Shown: piece after piece, positions 26,946-37,435 of the stretch
How the letters are laid out: the number at the start of each line of letters is the position of its first letter
Numbering within the stretch: the stretch's first letter is position 1
Source of the DNA: Dickeya dianthicola NCPPB 453
Lineage (GTDB): Bacteria; Pseudomonadota; Gammaproteobacteria; Enterobacterales; Enterobacteriaceae
Assembly (NCBI RefSeq): GCF_000365305.1
Contig: NZ_CM001841.1
Span: 3,195,120 to 3,259,119 of the forward strand
Length of the DNA: 64,000 nt
Direction of reading: 5' to 3'
Notes under the pieces: model-generated
What the model was told of the DNA's origin: nothing
The model's database searches: none
Seen by the model: the letters and a program-made list of their open reading frames with translations, nothing else
Program-made: the position numbers and the translations under genes

Positions 26946-27319
26946 TTATTTACATTGAAGGGCAGGTATTTAAAAAAAACAAAAAAATCAGCAATAACTT
27001 GTTTTTATAATTTAACCGGCCGCCATGTTACACCATAAAACCCAACAAAAGTTTAAAATAATTAACACATATTGCCGTTCGGCAGAAAGACAATTGGCCG
27101 TCTGCCGATGCAAATTTCAGCGTTGTTTGGGCCCAGCCTCGGGGATGATCAGGTATCCCTTAATATTATTCGCGTCGCCGACGCAAACCAAACCTGCCGG
27201 CACGACGGGAATAAACGCAGCGTTATCACAATTAATCACCATACAACGCCTGACAGCCTGCATCGCTTCTGCCAAAATAGGCGCATACCCCCGCATTGAA
27301 AATGATGGATTTTCTGTAC
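26946..27319. other. Intergenic stretch between chemoreceptor remnant and folD
   Basis: About 370 bp, strongly AT-rich in its first half (A-runs around 26970-27010). It contains a short inverted repeat CGGCAGA / TCTGCCG near 27078-27107 and the folD promoter region; ACGCAAAC at about 27180 resembles a PurR half-site. A 70-codon minus-strand frame at 27117-27329 overlaps the folD start and I do not accept it as a gene. Confidence 0.4.
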
Positions 27320-28189
27320 ATGGTTGCAAAAATTATTGATGGTAAAACGATTGCGCAGCAGGTGAAAGACGAAGTGGCCGCGCGCGTGAAACAACGACTG
27401 GCCGAAGGTAAACGCGCGCCGGGGCTGGCGGTCGTGCTGGTGGGCGACAACCCTGCCTCGCAGATTTATGTCGCCAGCAAGCGCAAAGTCTGTGAAGAAG
27501 TCGGCTTTGTTTCCCGCTCCTACGACCTGCCGGCCATCACCACCGAGCCGGAACTGCTGGCGCTGATCGACGAACTGAACGCCGATGCCGCCATCGACGG
27601 CATTCTGGTTCAGTTGCCGTTGCCGGCGGGAATCGACAATACCAAGGTTATCGAGCGTATCGCATCAAACAAGGATGTAGACGGTTTCCACCCGTATAAT
27701 GTCGGTCGGCTGTGCCAGCGCGCGCCGCTGCTGCGCCCTTGCACGCCGCGCGGCATCGTCACGCTGCTGGAACGCTATGACATCAACATGTTCGGCCTGA
27801 ACGCCGTGGTGGTGGGTGCCTCCAACATCGTTGGCCGCCCGATGAGCATGGAACTGTTGCTGGCGGGCTGCACCACCACCGTCACCCACCGCTTCACCAA
27901 AGACCTGCGTCATCACGTTGAACACGCCGACCTGCTGGTGGTAGCCGTCGGCAAACCGGGGTTCATTCCGGGCGAGTGGATCAAACCGGGCGCCATCGTG
28001 ATTGACGTCGGCATCAACCGGCTGGAAAACGGCAAAGTGGTCGGCGATGTGAAGTTTGACGAAGCCGCAGAGCGCGCCGCGTATATCACGCCGGTGCCGG
28101 GCGGCGTAGGGCCGATGACGGTCGCAACGCTCATTCAGAACACCTTGCAGGCCTGCGAGGAATACCACGACACAACGGCACAGGCGTAA
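27320..28189 (+). CDS. folD: Bifunctional methylenetetrahydrofolate dehydrogenase/cyclohydrolase
   Basis: Interconverts 5,10-methylene-, methenyl- and 10-formyl-tetrahydrofolate, supplying one-carbon units. The 289-residue protein is almost collinear with E. coli Fol[14 protein letters not shown] at the start, [36 protein letters not shown] motif [15 protein letters not shown] and [14 protein letters not shown]. The start MVAKIID (27320) is chosen by alignment; an upstream in-frame ATG adds eight foreign residues. Followed by ybcJ after 6 bp, as a probable two-gene operon. Confidence 0.97.
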   Translation: MVAKIIDGKTIAQQVKDEVAARVKQRLAEGKRAPGLAVVLVGDNPASQIYVASKRKVCEEVGFVSRSYDLPAITTEPELLALIDELNADAAIDGILVQLPLPAGIDNTKVIERIASNKDVDGFHPYNVGRLCQRAPLLRPCTPRGIVTLLERYDINMFGLNAVVVGASNIVGRPMSMELLLAGCTTTVTHRFTKDLRHHVEHADLLVVAVGKPGFIPGEWIKPGAIVIDVGINRLENGKVVGDVKFDEAAERAAYITPVPGGVGPMTVATLIQNTLQACEEYHDTTAQA

Positions 28190-28195
28190 TCTCCC

Positions 28196-28408
28196 ATGAA
28201 CGTATTCCATCTGGATAAACACCCGCACGTGGAACTGTGCGACCTGCTGAAACTGCAAGGCTGGAGCGAAAGCGGCGCCGGCGCCAAACTGGCGATTGCC
28301 GCCGGTGAAGTGACCGTCGACGGTCAGACCGAAACCCGCAAGCGCTGCAAAATCGTCGCGGGTCAGGTTGTGTGCTTTGGCAGCGAGTCGGTTACCGTTC
28401 AGGCGTAA
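28196..28408 (+). CDS. ybcJ: S4-domain RNA-binding protein YbcJ
   Basis: A 70-residue protein nearly identical in pattern to E. coli YbcJ (KHPHVELCDLLKLQGWSESGAGAKLAIA, then VTVDGQTETRKRCKIVAGQ). It is a single S4 fold that binds RNA; the physiological target is unknown. Cotranscribed with folD and followed by a bidirectional terminator. Confidence 0.93.
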   Translation: MNVFHLDKHPHVELCDLLKLQGWSESGAGAKLAIAAGEVTVDGQTETRKRCKIVAGQVVCFGSESVTVQA

Positions 28409-28441
28409 CGCGCCGGTTTCCGTCACGATGCGACGACAATG

Positions 28442-28509
28442 AAAAAAACCCGGAAAAACCGTAATGCCGATCATTTAAGGATCGGCATTAGGAAAAACCG
28501 GGCTTTTTT
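28442..28509. terminator. Bidirectional terminator between ybcJ and cysS
   Basis: An outer stem AAAAAACCCGG ... CCGGGCTTTTTT encloses a perfect 11-bp inner stem TAATGCCGATC / GATCGGCATTA. T-runs lie on both sides, so it can end ybcJ on the + strand and cysS on the - strand. Confidence 0.88.
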
Positions 28510-28557
28510 ATTGGAGGAATGCCGTCTGACGAGCGGTGATTATTTACGACGCCAGGA

Positions 28558-29943
28558 TTATTTGCGACGCCAAATAGTGCCCTGCGGGCCGTCTTCCAGC
28601 ACGATGCCCATTTCCGTCAGCCGGTTGCGCGCGGCATCGGCCAGCGCCCAGTCTTTGGACTGACGGGCATCGTTACGCTGTTTGATCAGGGCTTCGATTT
28701 CCTGCACTTCGCCGTCATCGGCCTGCGCGCCGCTTTGCAAAAACAGCTCCGGATCGCGCTCCAGCAGCCCCAGTACGCCAGCCAGTCGACGCAACGCCGC
28801 CGCCAGACCGTTGGCCGCCGCCGTATCTTCCGCTTTCAGGCGGTTAATCTCGCGGGCCATGTCGAACAACACCGAGTAGGCTTCCGGCGTATTGAAGTCA
28901 TCATTCATCGCGTCGCGGAAACGGCTTTCGAAGGCATCGCCCCCCGCCGCCGGCACGGCGGCATCGGTGCCGCGCAGCGCGGTGTACAGGCGCTCCAGCG
29001 AGGCGCGCGCCTGCTTGAGGTTTTCTTCCGTGTAATTCAACTGGCTGCGATAGTGGCCGGAGATCAGGAAATAGCGGATAGTCTCGGCATCGTAGTGCAT
29101 CAGCACATCGCGCATGGTGAAGAAGTTGTTCAGAGACTTGGACATCTTCTCCCTGTCCACCATCACCATGCCGGTATGCATCCAGTAATTCACATACTCG
29201 CCGCCGTGCGCGCAGGTAGACTGGGCAATCTCGTTTTCGTGGTGCGGGAACATCAGGTCGGAGCCGCCGCCATGAATGTCGAAATGCTCGCCCAGTTGCT
29301 TGCAGTTCATCGCCGAGCACTCAATGTGCCAGCCCGGACGACCATTGCCCCACGGCGACGGCCAGCTCGGCTCGCCCGCTTTGGACATTTTCCACAGCAC
29401 GAAGTCCATCGGGTTGCGTTTTACTTCGGTGATTTCCACCCGCGCCCCGGCCTTCAGTTGCTCCAGATCCTGGCGGGACAGTGCGCCATAACCCGGCGCG
29501 CTGTCCACCGAAAACATCACGTCGCCGTTATCCGCCACGTAGGCATGACCACGGGCGAGCAATTTTTCAACCAACGCAATGATTTCTGCGATGTAATGCG
29601 TCGCGCGCGGCTCTTCATCCGGGCGCTGGATATTCAGCGCGTTGAAGTCGGTATGCATGTCACCGATCATACGATCGGTCAGTTGGGTGATGGTTTCGCC
29701 GTTTTCCGTCGCGCGCTTGATGATCTTGTCGTCAATATCGGTGATATTGCGCACATATTTTACGTCATACCCCAGATAGCGCAGGTAGCGCGCCACCACG
29801 TCGAATGCCACAAACGTGCGTCCATGACCGATATGACACAGGTCGTAAACGGTTATCCCGCACACATACATGCCAACCTTGCCAGCGTGGATGGGGTTGA
29901 ATTCCTCTTTTTGACGACTCAGGGTATTAAAGATCTTTAGCAT
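28558..29943 (-). CDS. cysS: Cysteinyl-tRNA synthetase
   Basis: Charges tRNA-Cys with cysteine. The 461-residue class I synthetase has HIGH (residues 37-40), the KMSKS loop in [13 protein letters not shown], and the zinc ligands beginning with Cys28 ([10 protein letters not shown]) and HHENEIAQS. Length is normal. The last codons and stop are duplicated: the 17-bp GATTATTTGCGACGCCA at the gene end is repeated with one mismatch just beyond the stop (28538-28554), giving a second silent WRRK-stop. Confidence 0.98.
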   Translation of the reverse strand: MLKIFNTLSRQKEEFNPIHAGKVGMYVCGITVYDLCHIGHGRTFVAFDVVARYLRYLGYDVKYVRNITDIDDKIIKRATENGETITQLTDRMIGDMHTDFNALNIQRPDEEPRATHYIAEIIALVEKLLARGHAYVADNGDVMFSVDSAPGYGALSRQDLEQLKAGARVEITEVKRNPMDFVLWKMSKAGEPSWPSPWGNGRPGWHIECSAMNCKQLGEHFDIHGGGSDLMFPHHENEIAQSTCAHGGEYVNYWMHTGMVMVDREKMSKSLNNFFTMRDVLMHYDAETIRYFLISGHYRSQLNYTEENLKQARASLERLYTALRGTDAAVPAAGGDAFESRFRDAMNDDFNTPEAYSVLFDMAREINRLKAEDTAAANGLAAALRRLAGVLGLLERDPELFLQSGAQADDGEVQEIEALIKQRNDARQSKDWALADAARNRLTEMGIVLEDGPQGTIWRRK

Positions 29944-30045
29944 CAGGGCATTCCAAGGTGTTCACAACAAGAGTGCTCGCAGGAGATGTGCATCGTTGTC
30001 TGCGGTACGCGTAATAAAGTCGGTTTTTATCCGGTTTTCGGACGT

Positions 30046-30103
30046 AGAGCCTATCCCAATCGGCGTAACTGGCGAGTAAAATAGCCCTATTGGGATAGGC
30101 TCT
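30046..30103. repeat. Long inverted repeat upstream of cysS
   Basis: AGAGCCTATCCCAAT (30046-30060) pairs perfectly over 15 bp with ATTGGGATAGGCTCT (30089-30103) around a 28-nt loop. The structure looks like a small palindromic intergenic element rather than a terminator, since no T-run follows. Confidence 0.75.
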
Positions 30104-30202
30104 TAGCTGCGTATTGAAACCTGAACCCTGGCCTATTGCAAGCGAGGTGTGCCTAATATTAGGACGTCCCGGCGGTTTCGCGTCTTATCCGGCTTAAAAC
30201 GC

Positions 30203-30230
30203 ACAAACCCGGCGTTATCGCCGGGTTTGT
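30203..30230 (-). terminator. Terminator of the DoxX gene
   Basis: Perfect 12-bp stem ACAAACCCGGCG / CGCCGGGTTTGT with TTAT loop, 45 bp beyond the DoxX stop codon on the minus strand, followed by GCGTTTTAAG. Confidence 0.75.
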
Positions 30231-30274
30231 ATCACTGCTAACCGCAACCGAACTATTGACTACCGATGCAGCGC

Positions 30275-30697
30275 TTAGCGCCAACGCGGGTTGCTCATCA
30301 CGGAATATTTGCCGCTGCCCAGCAGGGCGATAGCGATACCGGCGAAGAAGTAAACCGCAACGTTCTCAATCCCCCATGCCCCGGTTTTATCAAGGGTGAA
30401 AATAGCTTCCGGATGCGCCAGTGCGAACGCCACGATCATGGTGAAGGCGAAAGACAGCGCGGCAGGACGAGTCAGGATGCCCAGAATCATCAACACAGGT
30501 GCAATCACCTCACCAACAAACACGCCGTAGGCGATAAAGCCCGGCAAACCATGAGTCGCCAGCATTCCCTGAATAGCGCCAACACCAGCGATCAACTTAT
30601 GAACACCGTGGAACAATACCAAAATACTGAATGACAGTCGCAAAACCAGCTTGCCGCAATCCGGTTTGTCTAACAGCTGATTAATCCGGTCCAACAT
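30275..30697 (-). CDS. DoxX-family membrane protein
   Basis: A 140-residue inner-membrane protein with four hydrophobic segments and the DoxX motifs LRLSFSILVLFHGVHKL and GVFVGEVIAPVLMILGILTRPAAL. The family includes subunits of thiosulfate:quinone oxidoreductase and proteins of unknown function such as YphA/YqjF; the role here is not known. Monocistronic, with its own terminator; the upstream 338 bp are AT-rich and presumably carry its promoter. Confidence 0.85.
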   Translation of the reverse strand: MLDRINQLLDKPDCGKLVLRLSFSILVLFHGVHKLIAGVGAIQGMLATHGLPGFIAYGVFVGEVIAPVLMILGILTRPAALSFAFTMIVAFALAHPEAIFTLDKTGAWGIENVAVYFFAGIAIALLGSGKYSVMSNPRWR

Positions 30698-31035
30698 AAT
30701 TTACCTACCTGTATGATTATTGAGTGAGCAACGTGTTAACGAGAGTGACTATCAACTACAATAAGGATAAATTTAGAAAATAAAAAAACATATCTAAATG
30801 AAACCAGTTATTGATTTAGCGCAACAAAAATATATTTCAAATAAACTCAACTAACTACCGAGAGTCAATGAGTTTATTTGAATAGATTTTTGCCCCGTTT
30901 CCTCATTTCTCCGCCGCCTTGGCCCCCTGTGCTGACTCAGCCATTCACTTATGTTATAAGAGCGCTCTTGGCGGCTTGGCGCCTCGGTGAATATCTCTCA
31001 TCATTCTGTGTATTATGGCTAAGTAAGGTTCATCT
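30698..31035. other. Divergent promoter region, DoxX gene / ppiB
   Basis: 338 bp without a gene. The half next to the DoxX gene is AT-rich; TATTAT at about 31010-31015 could be the ppiB -10 element. No regulator site recognised. Confidence 0.4.
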
Positions 31036-31530
31036 ATGATTACGTTTCATACCAACCACGGCGACATCGTTATCAATACCTTCCCGGAAAAAGCACCGGT
31101 TACCGTGGAAAACTTCCTGAACTACTGCCGCAGCGGTTTTTACGATAACACCATCTTTCACCGTGTGATCAACGGATTCATGATCCAGGGCGGCGGCTTC
31201 GAACCCGGCATGAATCAGAAAGACACCAGCGCGCCTATCAACAACGAAGCCAACAACGGTCTGGTTAACAGCCGTGGCACGCTGGCTATGGCCCGCACCA
31301 ACGATCCGCATTCAGCGACCGCCCAGTTCTTCATCAACGTGGTGGACAACGACTTCCTGAATTTCAAATCTGAAAGCGTAAACGGCTGGGGTTACTGCGT
31401 GTTCGCCGAAGTGGCGGAAGGCATGGACGTGGTCGACAAGATCAAAGCCGTGTCCACCGGCCGCAGCGGTATGCATCAGGATGTACCGAAAGAAGACGTG
31501 GTCGTTACCGGCGTGACCATCAGCGAGTAA
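31036..31530 (+). CDS. ppiB: Cytoplasmic peptidyl-prolyl cis-trans isomerase B (cyclophilin)
   Basis: Speeds proline isomerisation during protein folding. The 164-residue cyclophilin has [40 protein letters not shown] and the Arg/Phe/Gln active-site residues in these motifs. No signal peptide, hence the cytoplasmic form. Followed 10 bp later by lpxH, as in E. coli. Confidence 0.97.
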   Translation: MITFHTNHGDIVINTFPEKAPVTVENFLNYCRSGFYDNTIFHRVINGFMIQGGGFEPGMNQKDTSAPINNEANNGLVNSRGTLAMARTNDPHSATAQFFINVVDNDFLNFKSESVNGWGYCVFAEVAEGMDVVDKIKAVSTGRSGMHQDVPKEDVVVTGVTISE

Positions 31531-31540
31531 CGACTGCCGC

Positions 31541-32263
31541 ATGGCCACGCTGTTTATTAGCGATCTGCATCTGAACGAACAGGAACCGGCGATCACCGCC
31601 GGTTTTCTGCGTTTTCTGCGTGAAGACGCGCCCGGCGCCGAGGCGCTCTACATTCTTGGCGATCTGTTCGACGCCTGGATTGGCGACGACGACCCGGCCC
31701 CGCTGCACGCCACGGTGGCGCAGGCGTTAAAAACGCTGGCCGATGCCGGCGTAGCCTGCTATTTCGCCCACGGCAACCGCGACTTTCTACTCGGCGCGCG
31801 CTTCGCCCGCCAGAGCGGCCTGCGGTTGCTCGCCACGGAAACGGTGCTTGACCTCTATGGTCGCCGCACGCTGCTGTTGCACGGCGACACCCTTTGCACC
31901 GACGACCGCTCCTACCAGAGTTTCCGCCGCAAGGTGCATAACCCTCTTATTCAGCGGCTTTTTTTGTGGCTGCCGTTGTCCCTGCGTCTGCGCATCGCCA
32001 CCCGTATGCGCGCCGCCAGCCGGCAGGCCAACCAGCATAAAGCCATGACTATTATGGACGTCAACACCGATGAAGTGATGGCCCGCCTGCAGCACCATCA
32101 GGCTACGTTGATGATCCACGGCCACACCCACCGCCCGGCGATTCATCCGATCGAGCAGGCCGGCGTACACGCTGAGCGCGCGGTGTTGGGCGCCTGGCAT
32201 CAGGAAGGTTCTCTGCTGCGGGTGACCGCGGACGACGTCCGTCTGATTTCATTTCCATTGTAA
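31541..32263 (+). CDS. lpxH: UDP-2,3-diacylglucosamine diphosphatase
   Basis: Lipid A synthesis enzyme: cleaves UDP-2,3-diacylglucosamine to lipid X and UMP at the inner membrane face. The 240-residue calcineurin-like phosphoesterase has metal motifs SDLHL (with Asp and His), [19 protein letters not shown] and [10 protein letters not shown]. Probably cotranscribed with ppiB. Confidence 0.96.
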   Translation: MATLFISDLHLNEQEPAITAGFLRFLREDAPGAEALYILGDLFDAWIGDDDPAPLHATVAQALKTLADAGVACYFAHGNRDFLLGARFARQSGLRLLATETVLDLYGRRTLLLHGDTLCTDDRSYQSFRRKVHNPLIQRLFLWLPLSLRLRIATRMRAASRQANQHKAMTIMDVNTDEVMARLQHHQATLMIHGHTHRPAIHPIEQAGVHAERAVLGAWHQEGSLLRVTADDVRLISFPL

Positions 32264-32310
32264 CGCCGCGTTTACACTGATGTTCCCCAGTAACAACCCG
32301 TTTCATCGCT

Positions 32311-32326
32311 ACGCAACCGTTTTCCT
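32311..32326. promoter_or_regulatory. PurR operator in front of purEK
   Basis: ACGCAACCGTTTTCCT matches the PurR consensus (ACGCAAACGTTTTCGT type) at 14 of 16 positions, and is what I recall of the E. coli purE box. It lies 162 bp before the purE start. Confidence 0.85.
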
Positions 32327-32487
32327 CCCCTTTGGCTCATGGTATGCTCTACGCCCTCGCGACCTGTGGCTCTCCGGTTTCAGGTCGCCGTTGTACCGCG
32401 CAATGACCGCATCATGCACGATTACCGTCATGCACGATCGTCGACATGAATCACCATCGTCATGCAAACCACAGGAGCATTACAGGC

Positions 32488-32997
32488 ATGTCATCCAACG
32501 CTGCCCCGGCGAAAATCGCTATTGTCATGGGTTCAAAGAGTGACTGGGCCACCATGCAGTTTGCTGCAGAGATCCTCACCACGCTGAATCTGCCTTATCA
32601 CGTTGAAGTCGTCTCCGCGCACCGCACGCCGGACAAACTGTTCAGCTTCGCCGAACAAGCGGACCAGAATGGCTTTGACGTTATTATCGCCGGCGCGGGC
32701 GGCGCCGCTCACCTGCCGGGCATGCTGGCGGCCAAAACCCTGGTGCCGGTGCTGGGCGTTCCGGTGCAGAGCGCCGCGTTAAGCGGTGTCGACAGCCTCT
32801 ATTCGATTGTGCAGATGCCGCGCGGCATTCCGGTCGGTACTTTGGCCATCGGCAAAGCCGGCGCCGCCAACGCCGCCCTGCTGGCCGCGCAGATTCTGGC
32901 GCGTCACGATCGTGAATTGGCTGCTCGTCTGGCAGCCTGGCGTCAGGCACAGACTGACGACGTGCTGAACCATCCGGATCCGAGGGAAGAGGCATGA
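32488..32997 (+). CDS. purE: N5-carboxyaminoimidazole ribonucleotide mutase
   Basis: Purine synthesis: converts N5-CAIR to 4-carboxy-AIR. The 169-residue class I PurE has [26 protein letters not shown] and [12 protein letters not shown], the usual active-site loops. The ATG at 32488 is preceded by AGGAG; an in-frame ATG 42 bp upstream is not conserved. Overlaps purK by ATGA. Repression by PurR expected. Confidence 0.97.
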   Translation: MSSNAAPAKIAIVMGSKSDWATMQFAAEILTTLNLPYHVEVVSAHRTPDKLFSFAEQADQNGFDVIIAGAGGAAHLPGMLAAKTLVPVLGVPVQSAALSGVDSLYSIVQMPRGIPVGTLAIGKAGAANAALLAAQILARHDRELAARLAAWRQAQTDDVLNHPDPREEA

Positions 32998-34064
32998 AAC
33001 CGGTTTGCGTACTGGGTAACGGCCAACTGGGCCGTATGTTGCGTCAGGCCGGCGAGCCGTTAGGCATCGCGGTTTATCCGGTCGGGCTGGATGCGGAGCC
33101 GGAATCGGTGCCGGTACAACACAGCGTCATCACCGCTGAAATCGAACGTTGGCCGGAAACGGCGCTGACCCGCCAACTGGCGCAGCATCCCGCGTTCGTC
33201 AACCGCGATATCTTCCCGCAACTGGCCGATCGCTACACCCAAAAGCAGCTGCTGGACCAACTGAATCTGGCTACCGCGCCCTGGCAGTTGCTGGCCTCGG
33301 CGCAGGAATGGCCCGCGGTATTCGCCTCGCTGGGCGAACTGGCTATCGTTAAACGCCGCGTCGGCGGTTATGACGGCCGCGGCCAGTGGCGTATCCGCCC
33401 CGGCGAAGCGCATAGCCTGCCCGCCGAGTGCTACGGCGAGTGCATCGTCGAACAGGGCATCGCGTTTTCCGGCGAAGTGTCACTGGTCGGCGCGCGCAGT
33501 GCAAAAGGCGACTGCGTCTTCTATCCGCTGACTCACAACCGGCATGAAGACGGCATCCTGCGTACCAGCGTGGCATTACCGCAACCGCAGCCGCACCTGC
33601 AACAGCAGGCGGAACAGATGCTGTCGGCAATCATGCATCGTCTTAGTTACGTGGGCGTGATGGCGATGGAATGCTTCGTGGTGGGCGATAGCCTGCTGAT
33701 CAACGAGCTGGCGCCGCGTGTACACAACAGCGGTCACTGGACGCAAAACGGCGCGTCCATCAGTCAGTTTGAACTGCACCTGCGCGCAATTCTCGACCTG
33801 CCGCTGCCGGCTCCGGTGGTCGCCAGCCCGTCGGTGATGGTCAACCTGATCGGCACGGATGTGAACATTGACTGGCTGACGCTACCGCTGGTGCATCTGC
33901 ACTGGTATGAAAAAGAGGTACGCCCCGGCCGCAAGGTCGGTCACCTGAACCTCACTCATCCGGACACCGCGCGGTTGAGTCAGGCGCTGCGCGCGCTGAC
34001 GCCGCTGCTGCCGGACGCCTACCGTTCCGGGCTGGCGTGGGCGCAACAGCAACTGAGCCGCTGA
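32994..34064 (+). CDS. purK: N5-carboxyaminoimidazole ribonucleotide synthase
   Basis: ATP-dependent carboxylation of AIR to N5-CAIR, the step before PurE. The 356-residue ATP-grasp protein begins [20 protein letters not shown] and carries FAIVKRR-type lysine ([17 protein letters not shown]), [14 protein letters not shown] and the C-terminal [11 protein letters not shown]. Coupled to purE by a 4-bp overlap. Confidence 0.97.
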   Translation: MKPVCVLGNGQLGRMLRQAGEPLGIAVYPVGLDAEPESVPVQHSVITAEIERWPETALTRQLAQHPAFVNRDIFPQLADRYTQKQLLDQLNLATAPWQLLASAQEWPAVFASLGELAIVKRRVGGYDGRGQWRIRPGEAHSLPAECYGECIVEQGIAFSGEVSLVGARSAKGDCVFYPLTHNRHEDGILRTSVALPQPQPHLQQQAEQMLSAIMHRLSYVGVMAMECFVVGDSLLINELAPRVHNSGHWTQNGASISQFELHLRAILDLPLPAPVVASPSVMVNLIGTDVNIDWLTLPLVHLHWYEKEVRPGRKVGHLNLTHPDTARLSQALRALTPLLPDAYRSGLAWAQQQLSR

Positions 34065-34658
34065 GTTATTTAATGATACCGGTGGGCCGGCGTCGGCTCG
34101 CCAGTATTTGGAACACGATTTTTACGTGACATTATGATGATTGGGTTTATTATTTTCACCGTCTCCAAAATAAACAGGTTGCGTTGGTTATTTATGCCCA
34201 AAATAATTCGAGTTGCAGGAAGGCGGCAAGGGAGTGAATCCCGATGAGCTTACTCAGGTAAGTGATTCGGGTGAGCGAGTGCAGCCAACACACCTGCAAC
34301 TTGAAGTATGACGGGTATATTTCACCTGTCGTCATTTCTCATGAAATATATTCCCACTTTATTACCCCATCAATTAACCGCATTAACGCATCAAAAAAGA
34401 TACCGCGAAAAATAAATTATTTAACGCATCAATCCTGATATTTTATTTTTAATTCATTGCGGTTAAAATAATTGACCTTAATTCATTTGTGTGATCGCCT
34501 CACTATTATTCCCCAACGCTCAGGATATATAATGCAGCCACAAAAAAGATTACCCCGATTCACATGATATCTCGTGTGACACCTGCGAATTATCTCTGTA
34601 TTGGCCTGCAGCCGGTACGGTATTTTTTATACTCTGTGTTCACCAAGGAGAAACACGC
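34065..34658. other. Long intergenic region between purK and sdaC
   Basis: 594 bp without a gene. It contains the inverted-repeat element described at 34196-34320 and, closer to sdaC, AT-rich sequence expected to hold its promoter. A TGTGATCG half-site at about 34490 hints at CRP but the other half does not fit. Confidence 0.5.
34196..34320. repeat. Intergenic inverted-repeat element, copy 1
   Basis: About 125 bp bounded by TTCGAGTTGCAGG (34207-34219) and CCTGCAACTTGAA (34293-34305), inverted repeats matching at 12 of 13 positions. The interior reads GAGCTTACTCAGGTAAGTGA. A second, larger member lies inverted at 61491-61715. Similar elements are common between genes of soft-rot enterobacteria, to my recollection. 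Confidence 0.75.
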
Positions 34659-35942
34659 ATGAGCACAATTCAAGACAGCAGTCAGGTACTGGAGCACACT
34701 TCAAGCTGGCGTAAAAGCGATACTGTCTGGATGCTGGGCCTGTACGGCACGGCAATCGGGGCGGGCGTGCTGTTTTTGCCCATCAACGCCGGCATTGGCG
34801 GTCTGATTCCGTTGATTATCATGGCAATTATTGCTTTCCCGATGACCTATTTTTCTCACCGCGCATTATGCCGTTTTGTCTTATCCGGCAAGAAGGGCGG
34901 TGAAAATATTACCGAAGTGGTGGAAGAACACTTTGGCGTTGGTGCGGGAAAATTAATCACCCTGCTCTATTTTTTCGCTATTTATCCAATTCTTCTGGTT
35001 TACAGCGTCGCCATTACCAATACCGTTGACAGCTTTATTACTCACCAGCTGCATTTACCGTCGCCGCCGCGGGCGATTCTGTCGCTGATATTGATTCTGG
35101 GGCTGATGTTTATTGTCCGTTTCGGCGAAACCATGATTGTGAAAGCCATGAGCGTGCTGGTTTATCCGTTCGTGGCAGTATTAATGATGCTGGCGCTGTA
35201 TTTAATTCCACACTGGAACACCACGGTCTTCCATAATATTTCCCTGACCAACAGCACCACCGGCAACGGCCTGCTGGCGACACTGTGGCTGGCGATTCCG
35301 GTGATGGTGTTCTCCTTCAACCATTCGCCGATCATTTCATCCTTCGCGGTGGCCAAACGCCGTGAATACGGCGACAACGCCGAGAAAAAATGCTCCCGCA
35401 TTCTGGCCTGTAGTCACATCATGATGGTGCTGACCGTGATGTTCTTCGTGCTCAGTTGCGTACTGGCGCTCTCTCCGGCGGACCTGATGGAAGCCAAGTC
35501 ACAGAACATTTCGATTCTGTCCTATCTGGCCAACCACTTTAACAACCCGGTGATGGGGTATCTGGCGCCGGTCATCGCCACTATCGCCATCTCCAAGTCA
35601 TTCCTGGGTCACTATCTGGGCGCTGGCGAAGGCCTTAACGGCATGATGGTAAAAATGCTGCGCAGCCGCGGCAAGACTGCCCCAATCGCTAAACTGAACC
35701 GCATTACCGCGTTGTTCATGCTGGTCACCACCTGGCTGGTCGCTACCCTCAACCCCAGCATTCTGGGCATGATTGAAACGATGGGCGGCCCGGTGATCGC
35801 CTGCCTGCTGTTCCTGATGCCGATGTACGCCATCCGCAAAGTGCCGGCCATGCGCCAGTACAGCGGCGCGCTAAGCAATGTGTTCGTCACCCTGCTGGGC
35901 CTGATCGCCATCACCGCCATCGTCTACACCCTGTTCGAATAA
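34659..35942 (+). CDS. sdaC: Serine:H+ symporter SdaC
   Basis: Inner-membrane L-serine uptake protein. 427 residues, about 11 membrane segments, and long identity with E. coli SdaC: WMLGLYGTAIGAGVLFLPIN, LLYFFAIYPILLVYSVAITN, FSFNHSPIISSFAVAKR, NPSILGMIETMGGP. An AAGGAG ribosome site precedes the ATG. It is followed 62 bp later by sdaB, forming a serine uptake and deamination operon. Confidence 0.97.
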   Translation: MSTIQDSSQVLEHTSSWRKSDTVWMLGLYGTAIGAGVLFLPINAGIGGLIPLIIMAIIAFPMTYFSHRALCRFVLSGKKGGENITEVVEEHFGVGAGKLITLLYFFAIYPILLVYSVAITNTVDSFITHQLHLPSPPRAILSLILILGLMFIVRFGETMIVKAMSVLVYPFVAVLMMLALYLIPHWNTTVFHNISLTNSTTGNGLLATLWLAIPVMVFSFNHSPIISSFAVAKRREYGDNAEKKCSRILACSHIMMVLTVMFFVLSCVLALSPADLMEAKSQNISILSYLANHFNNPVMGYLAPVIATIAISKSFLGHYLGAGEGLNGMMVKMLRSRGKTAPIAKLNRITALFMLVTTWLVATLNPSILGMIETMGGPVIACLLFLMPMYAIRKVPAMRQYSGALSNVFVTLLGLIAITAIVYTLFE

Positions 35943-36004
35943 GTCCTCTATCCCCTCCCGACGCAGGCGGCTCAACTGCCTGCGTCAGCTGAAAGGAATC
36001 CCCT

Positions 36005-37375
36005 ATGGTCAGCGTATTTGATATTTTCAAAATTGGTATCGGCCCTTCCAGTTCGCATACCGTTGGCCCGATGAAAGCCGGCAACATGTTCACCGACGAT
36101 CTGGTCAGCCTGTCTCTGATTTCATCGGTTGACGCCATTGTCGTTGATGTTTACGGCTCGCTGGCCCTGACCGGCAAGGGCCACCATACCGACATCGCCA
36201 TCATTATGGGGCTGGCGGGTAATCTACCGGACAGCGTGGATATCGACGCGATCCCGGCGTTTATTCAACAGGTGCAGCACACTCGTCGCCTGCCGCTGCT
36301 CGACGGGCGGTACGAGGTCAGCTTCCCGCTGGACAGCGCGCTGCGCTTTCAGCCGGAAAACCTGCCGCTGCATGAGAACGGCATGACGATCCGCGCGCTC
36401 GACGCCAGCCAGAACGTGTTGTACAGCAAAACCTACTACTCCATCGGCGGCGGCTTCGTGGTCGATCAGGAGCACTTCGGTCAACCGATGGCGCAGGAAG
36501 AGCGCACGCCCTGGCCGTTCTATTCCGCCCGGCAATTGTTGCAGCACTGCCACGACAACTGCCTGTCGCTGTCGGCGGTGGTGATGAAAAACGAGATCGC
36601 CATGCACGGCCGCGACGCGCTGGAAGCCTATTTCGCCAGCGTCTGGCAAACCATGCAGAACGCCATTCATCGCGGCATGAACACCGAAGGCGTGCTGCCC
36701 GGCCCATTGCGGGTGCCGCGTCGCGCGTCGGCGTTGCACCGCCTGCTGTTCACCAATGGCCGTTTTTCCAACGACCCGATGGACGCGATGGATTGGGTAA
36801 ACATGTTCGCGATGGCGGTGTCGGAAGAAAACGCCGCCGGCGGCCGGGTGGTGACGGCGCCGACCAACGGCGCCTGCGGCATCATTCCCGCCGTACTGGC
36901 GTATTATGACCGTTTCATTCAGCCGGTGACGCCGGATACCTGCCTGCGTTATTTTCTGGCCGCCGGCGCCGTCGGCATTCTGTTCAAGATGAACGCGTCC
37001 ATTTCCGGGGCGGAAGTGGGTTGCCAGGGTGAAGTGGGCGTGGCCTGCTCGATGGCGGCGGCCGGTCTGGCGGAACTGTTGGGCGCCAACCCGGAACAGG
37101 TGTGCATCGCCGCTGAAATCGGCATGGAACACAACCTCGGGCTGACCTGCGACCCGGTAGCCGGCCAGGTGCAGGTGCCGTGCATCGAACGCAACGCCAT
37201 TGCGTCCGTCAAGGCAATCAACGCCGCCCGCATGGCGATTCGCCGCGCCAGCGAACCCCGCGTCTCGCTGGATAAAGTGATTGAAACCATGTACGAAACC
37301 GGTAAAGACATGAACGCCAAATACCGCGAAACCTCCCGCGGCGGGCTGGCTATCAAGGTGGTGCAGTGCGAGTAA
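36005..37375 (+). CDS. sdaB: L-serine ammonia-lyase (L-serine dehydratase)
   Basis: Deaminates L-serine to pyruvate and ammonia with a [4Fe-4S] cluster. The 456-residue protein follows E. coli SdaB through its length: [20 protein letters not shown] at the start, [69 protein letters not shown]; the cluster cysteines lie in these last motifs. Physically linked to sdaC, so imported serine is used as carbon source. Ends in a terminator. Confidence 0.97.
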   Translation: MVSVFDIFKIGIGPSSSHTVGPMKAGNMFTDDLVSLSLISSVDAIVVDVYGSLALTGKGHHTDIAIIMGLAGNLPDSVDIDAIPAFIQQVQHTRRLPLLDGRYEVSFPLDSALRFQPENLPLHENGMTIRALDASQNVLYSKTYYSIGGGFVVDQEHFGQPMAQEERTPWPFYSARQLLQHCHDNCLSLSAVVMKNEIAMHGRDALEAYFASVWQTMQNAIHRGMNTEGVLPGPLRVPRRASALHRLLFTNGRFSNDPMDAMDWVNMFAMAVSEENAAGGRVVTAPTNGACGIIPAVLAYYDRFIQPVTPDTCLRYFLAAGAVGILFKMNASISGAEVGCQGEVGVACSMAAAGLAELLGANPEQVCIAAEIGMEHNLGLTCDPVAGQVQVPCIERNAIASVKAINAARMAIRRASEPRVSLDKVIETMYETGKDMNAKYRETSRGGLAIKVVQCE

Positions 37376-37410
37376 GCGTTTATTCACAGACAGTTAAAAC
37401 GGACTCACGC

Positions 37411-37435
37411 GCCGGGCCCATACCCGGCTTTTTTT
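37411..37435 (+). terminator. Terminator of sdaCB
   Basis: GCCGGG, 6-nt loop, CCCGGC, then TTTTTTT; 35 bp after the sdaB stop. Confidence 0.85.

Larger units (their letters stand above)
29944..30274. other. Intergenic stretch between cysS and the DoxX gene
   Basis: 331 bp with no gene. It holds the cysS promoter region, a long inverted repeat (30046-30103) and the DoxX-gene terminator (30203-30230). Confidence 0.6.

Noticed and set aside
27117-27329. 70-residue minus-strand ORF upstream of folD
   Set aside because: Overlaps the folD start, has no ribosome site or recognisable motif.
34480-34505. CRP site in front of sdaC
   Set aside because: TGTGATCG gives one half only; the second half does not match at the required spacing.
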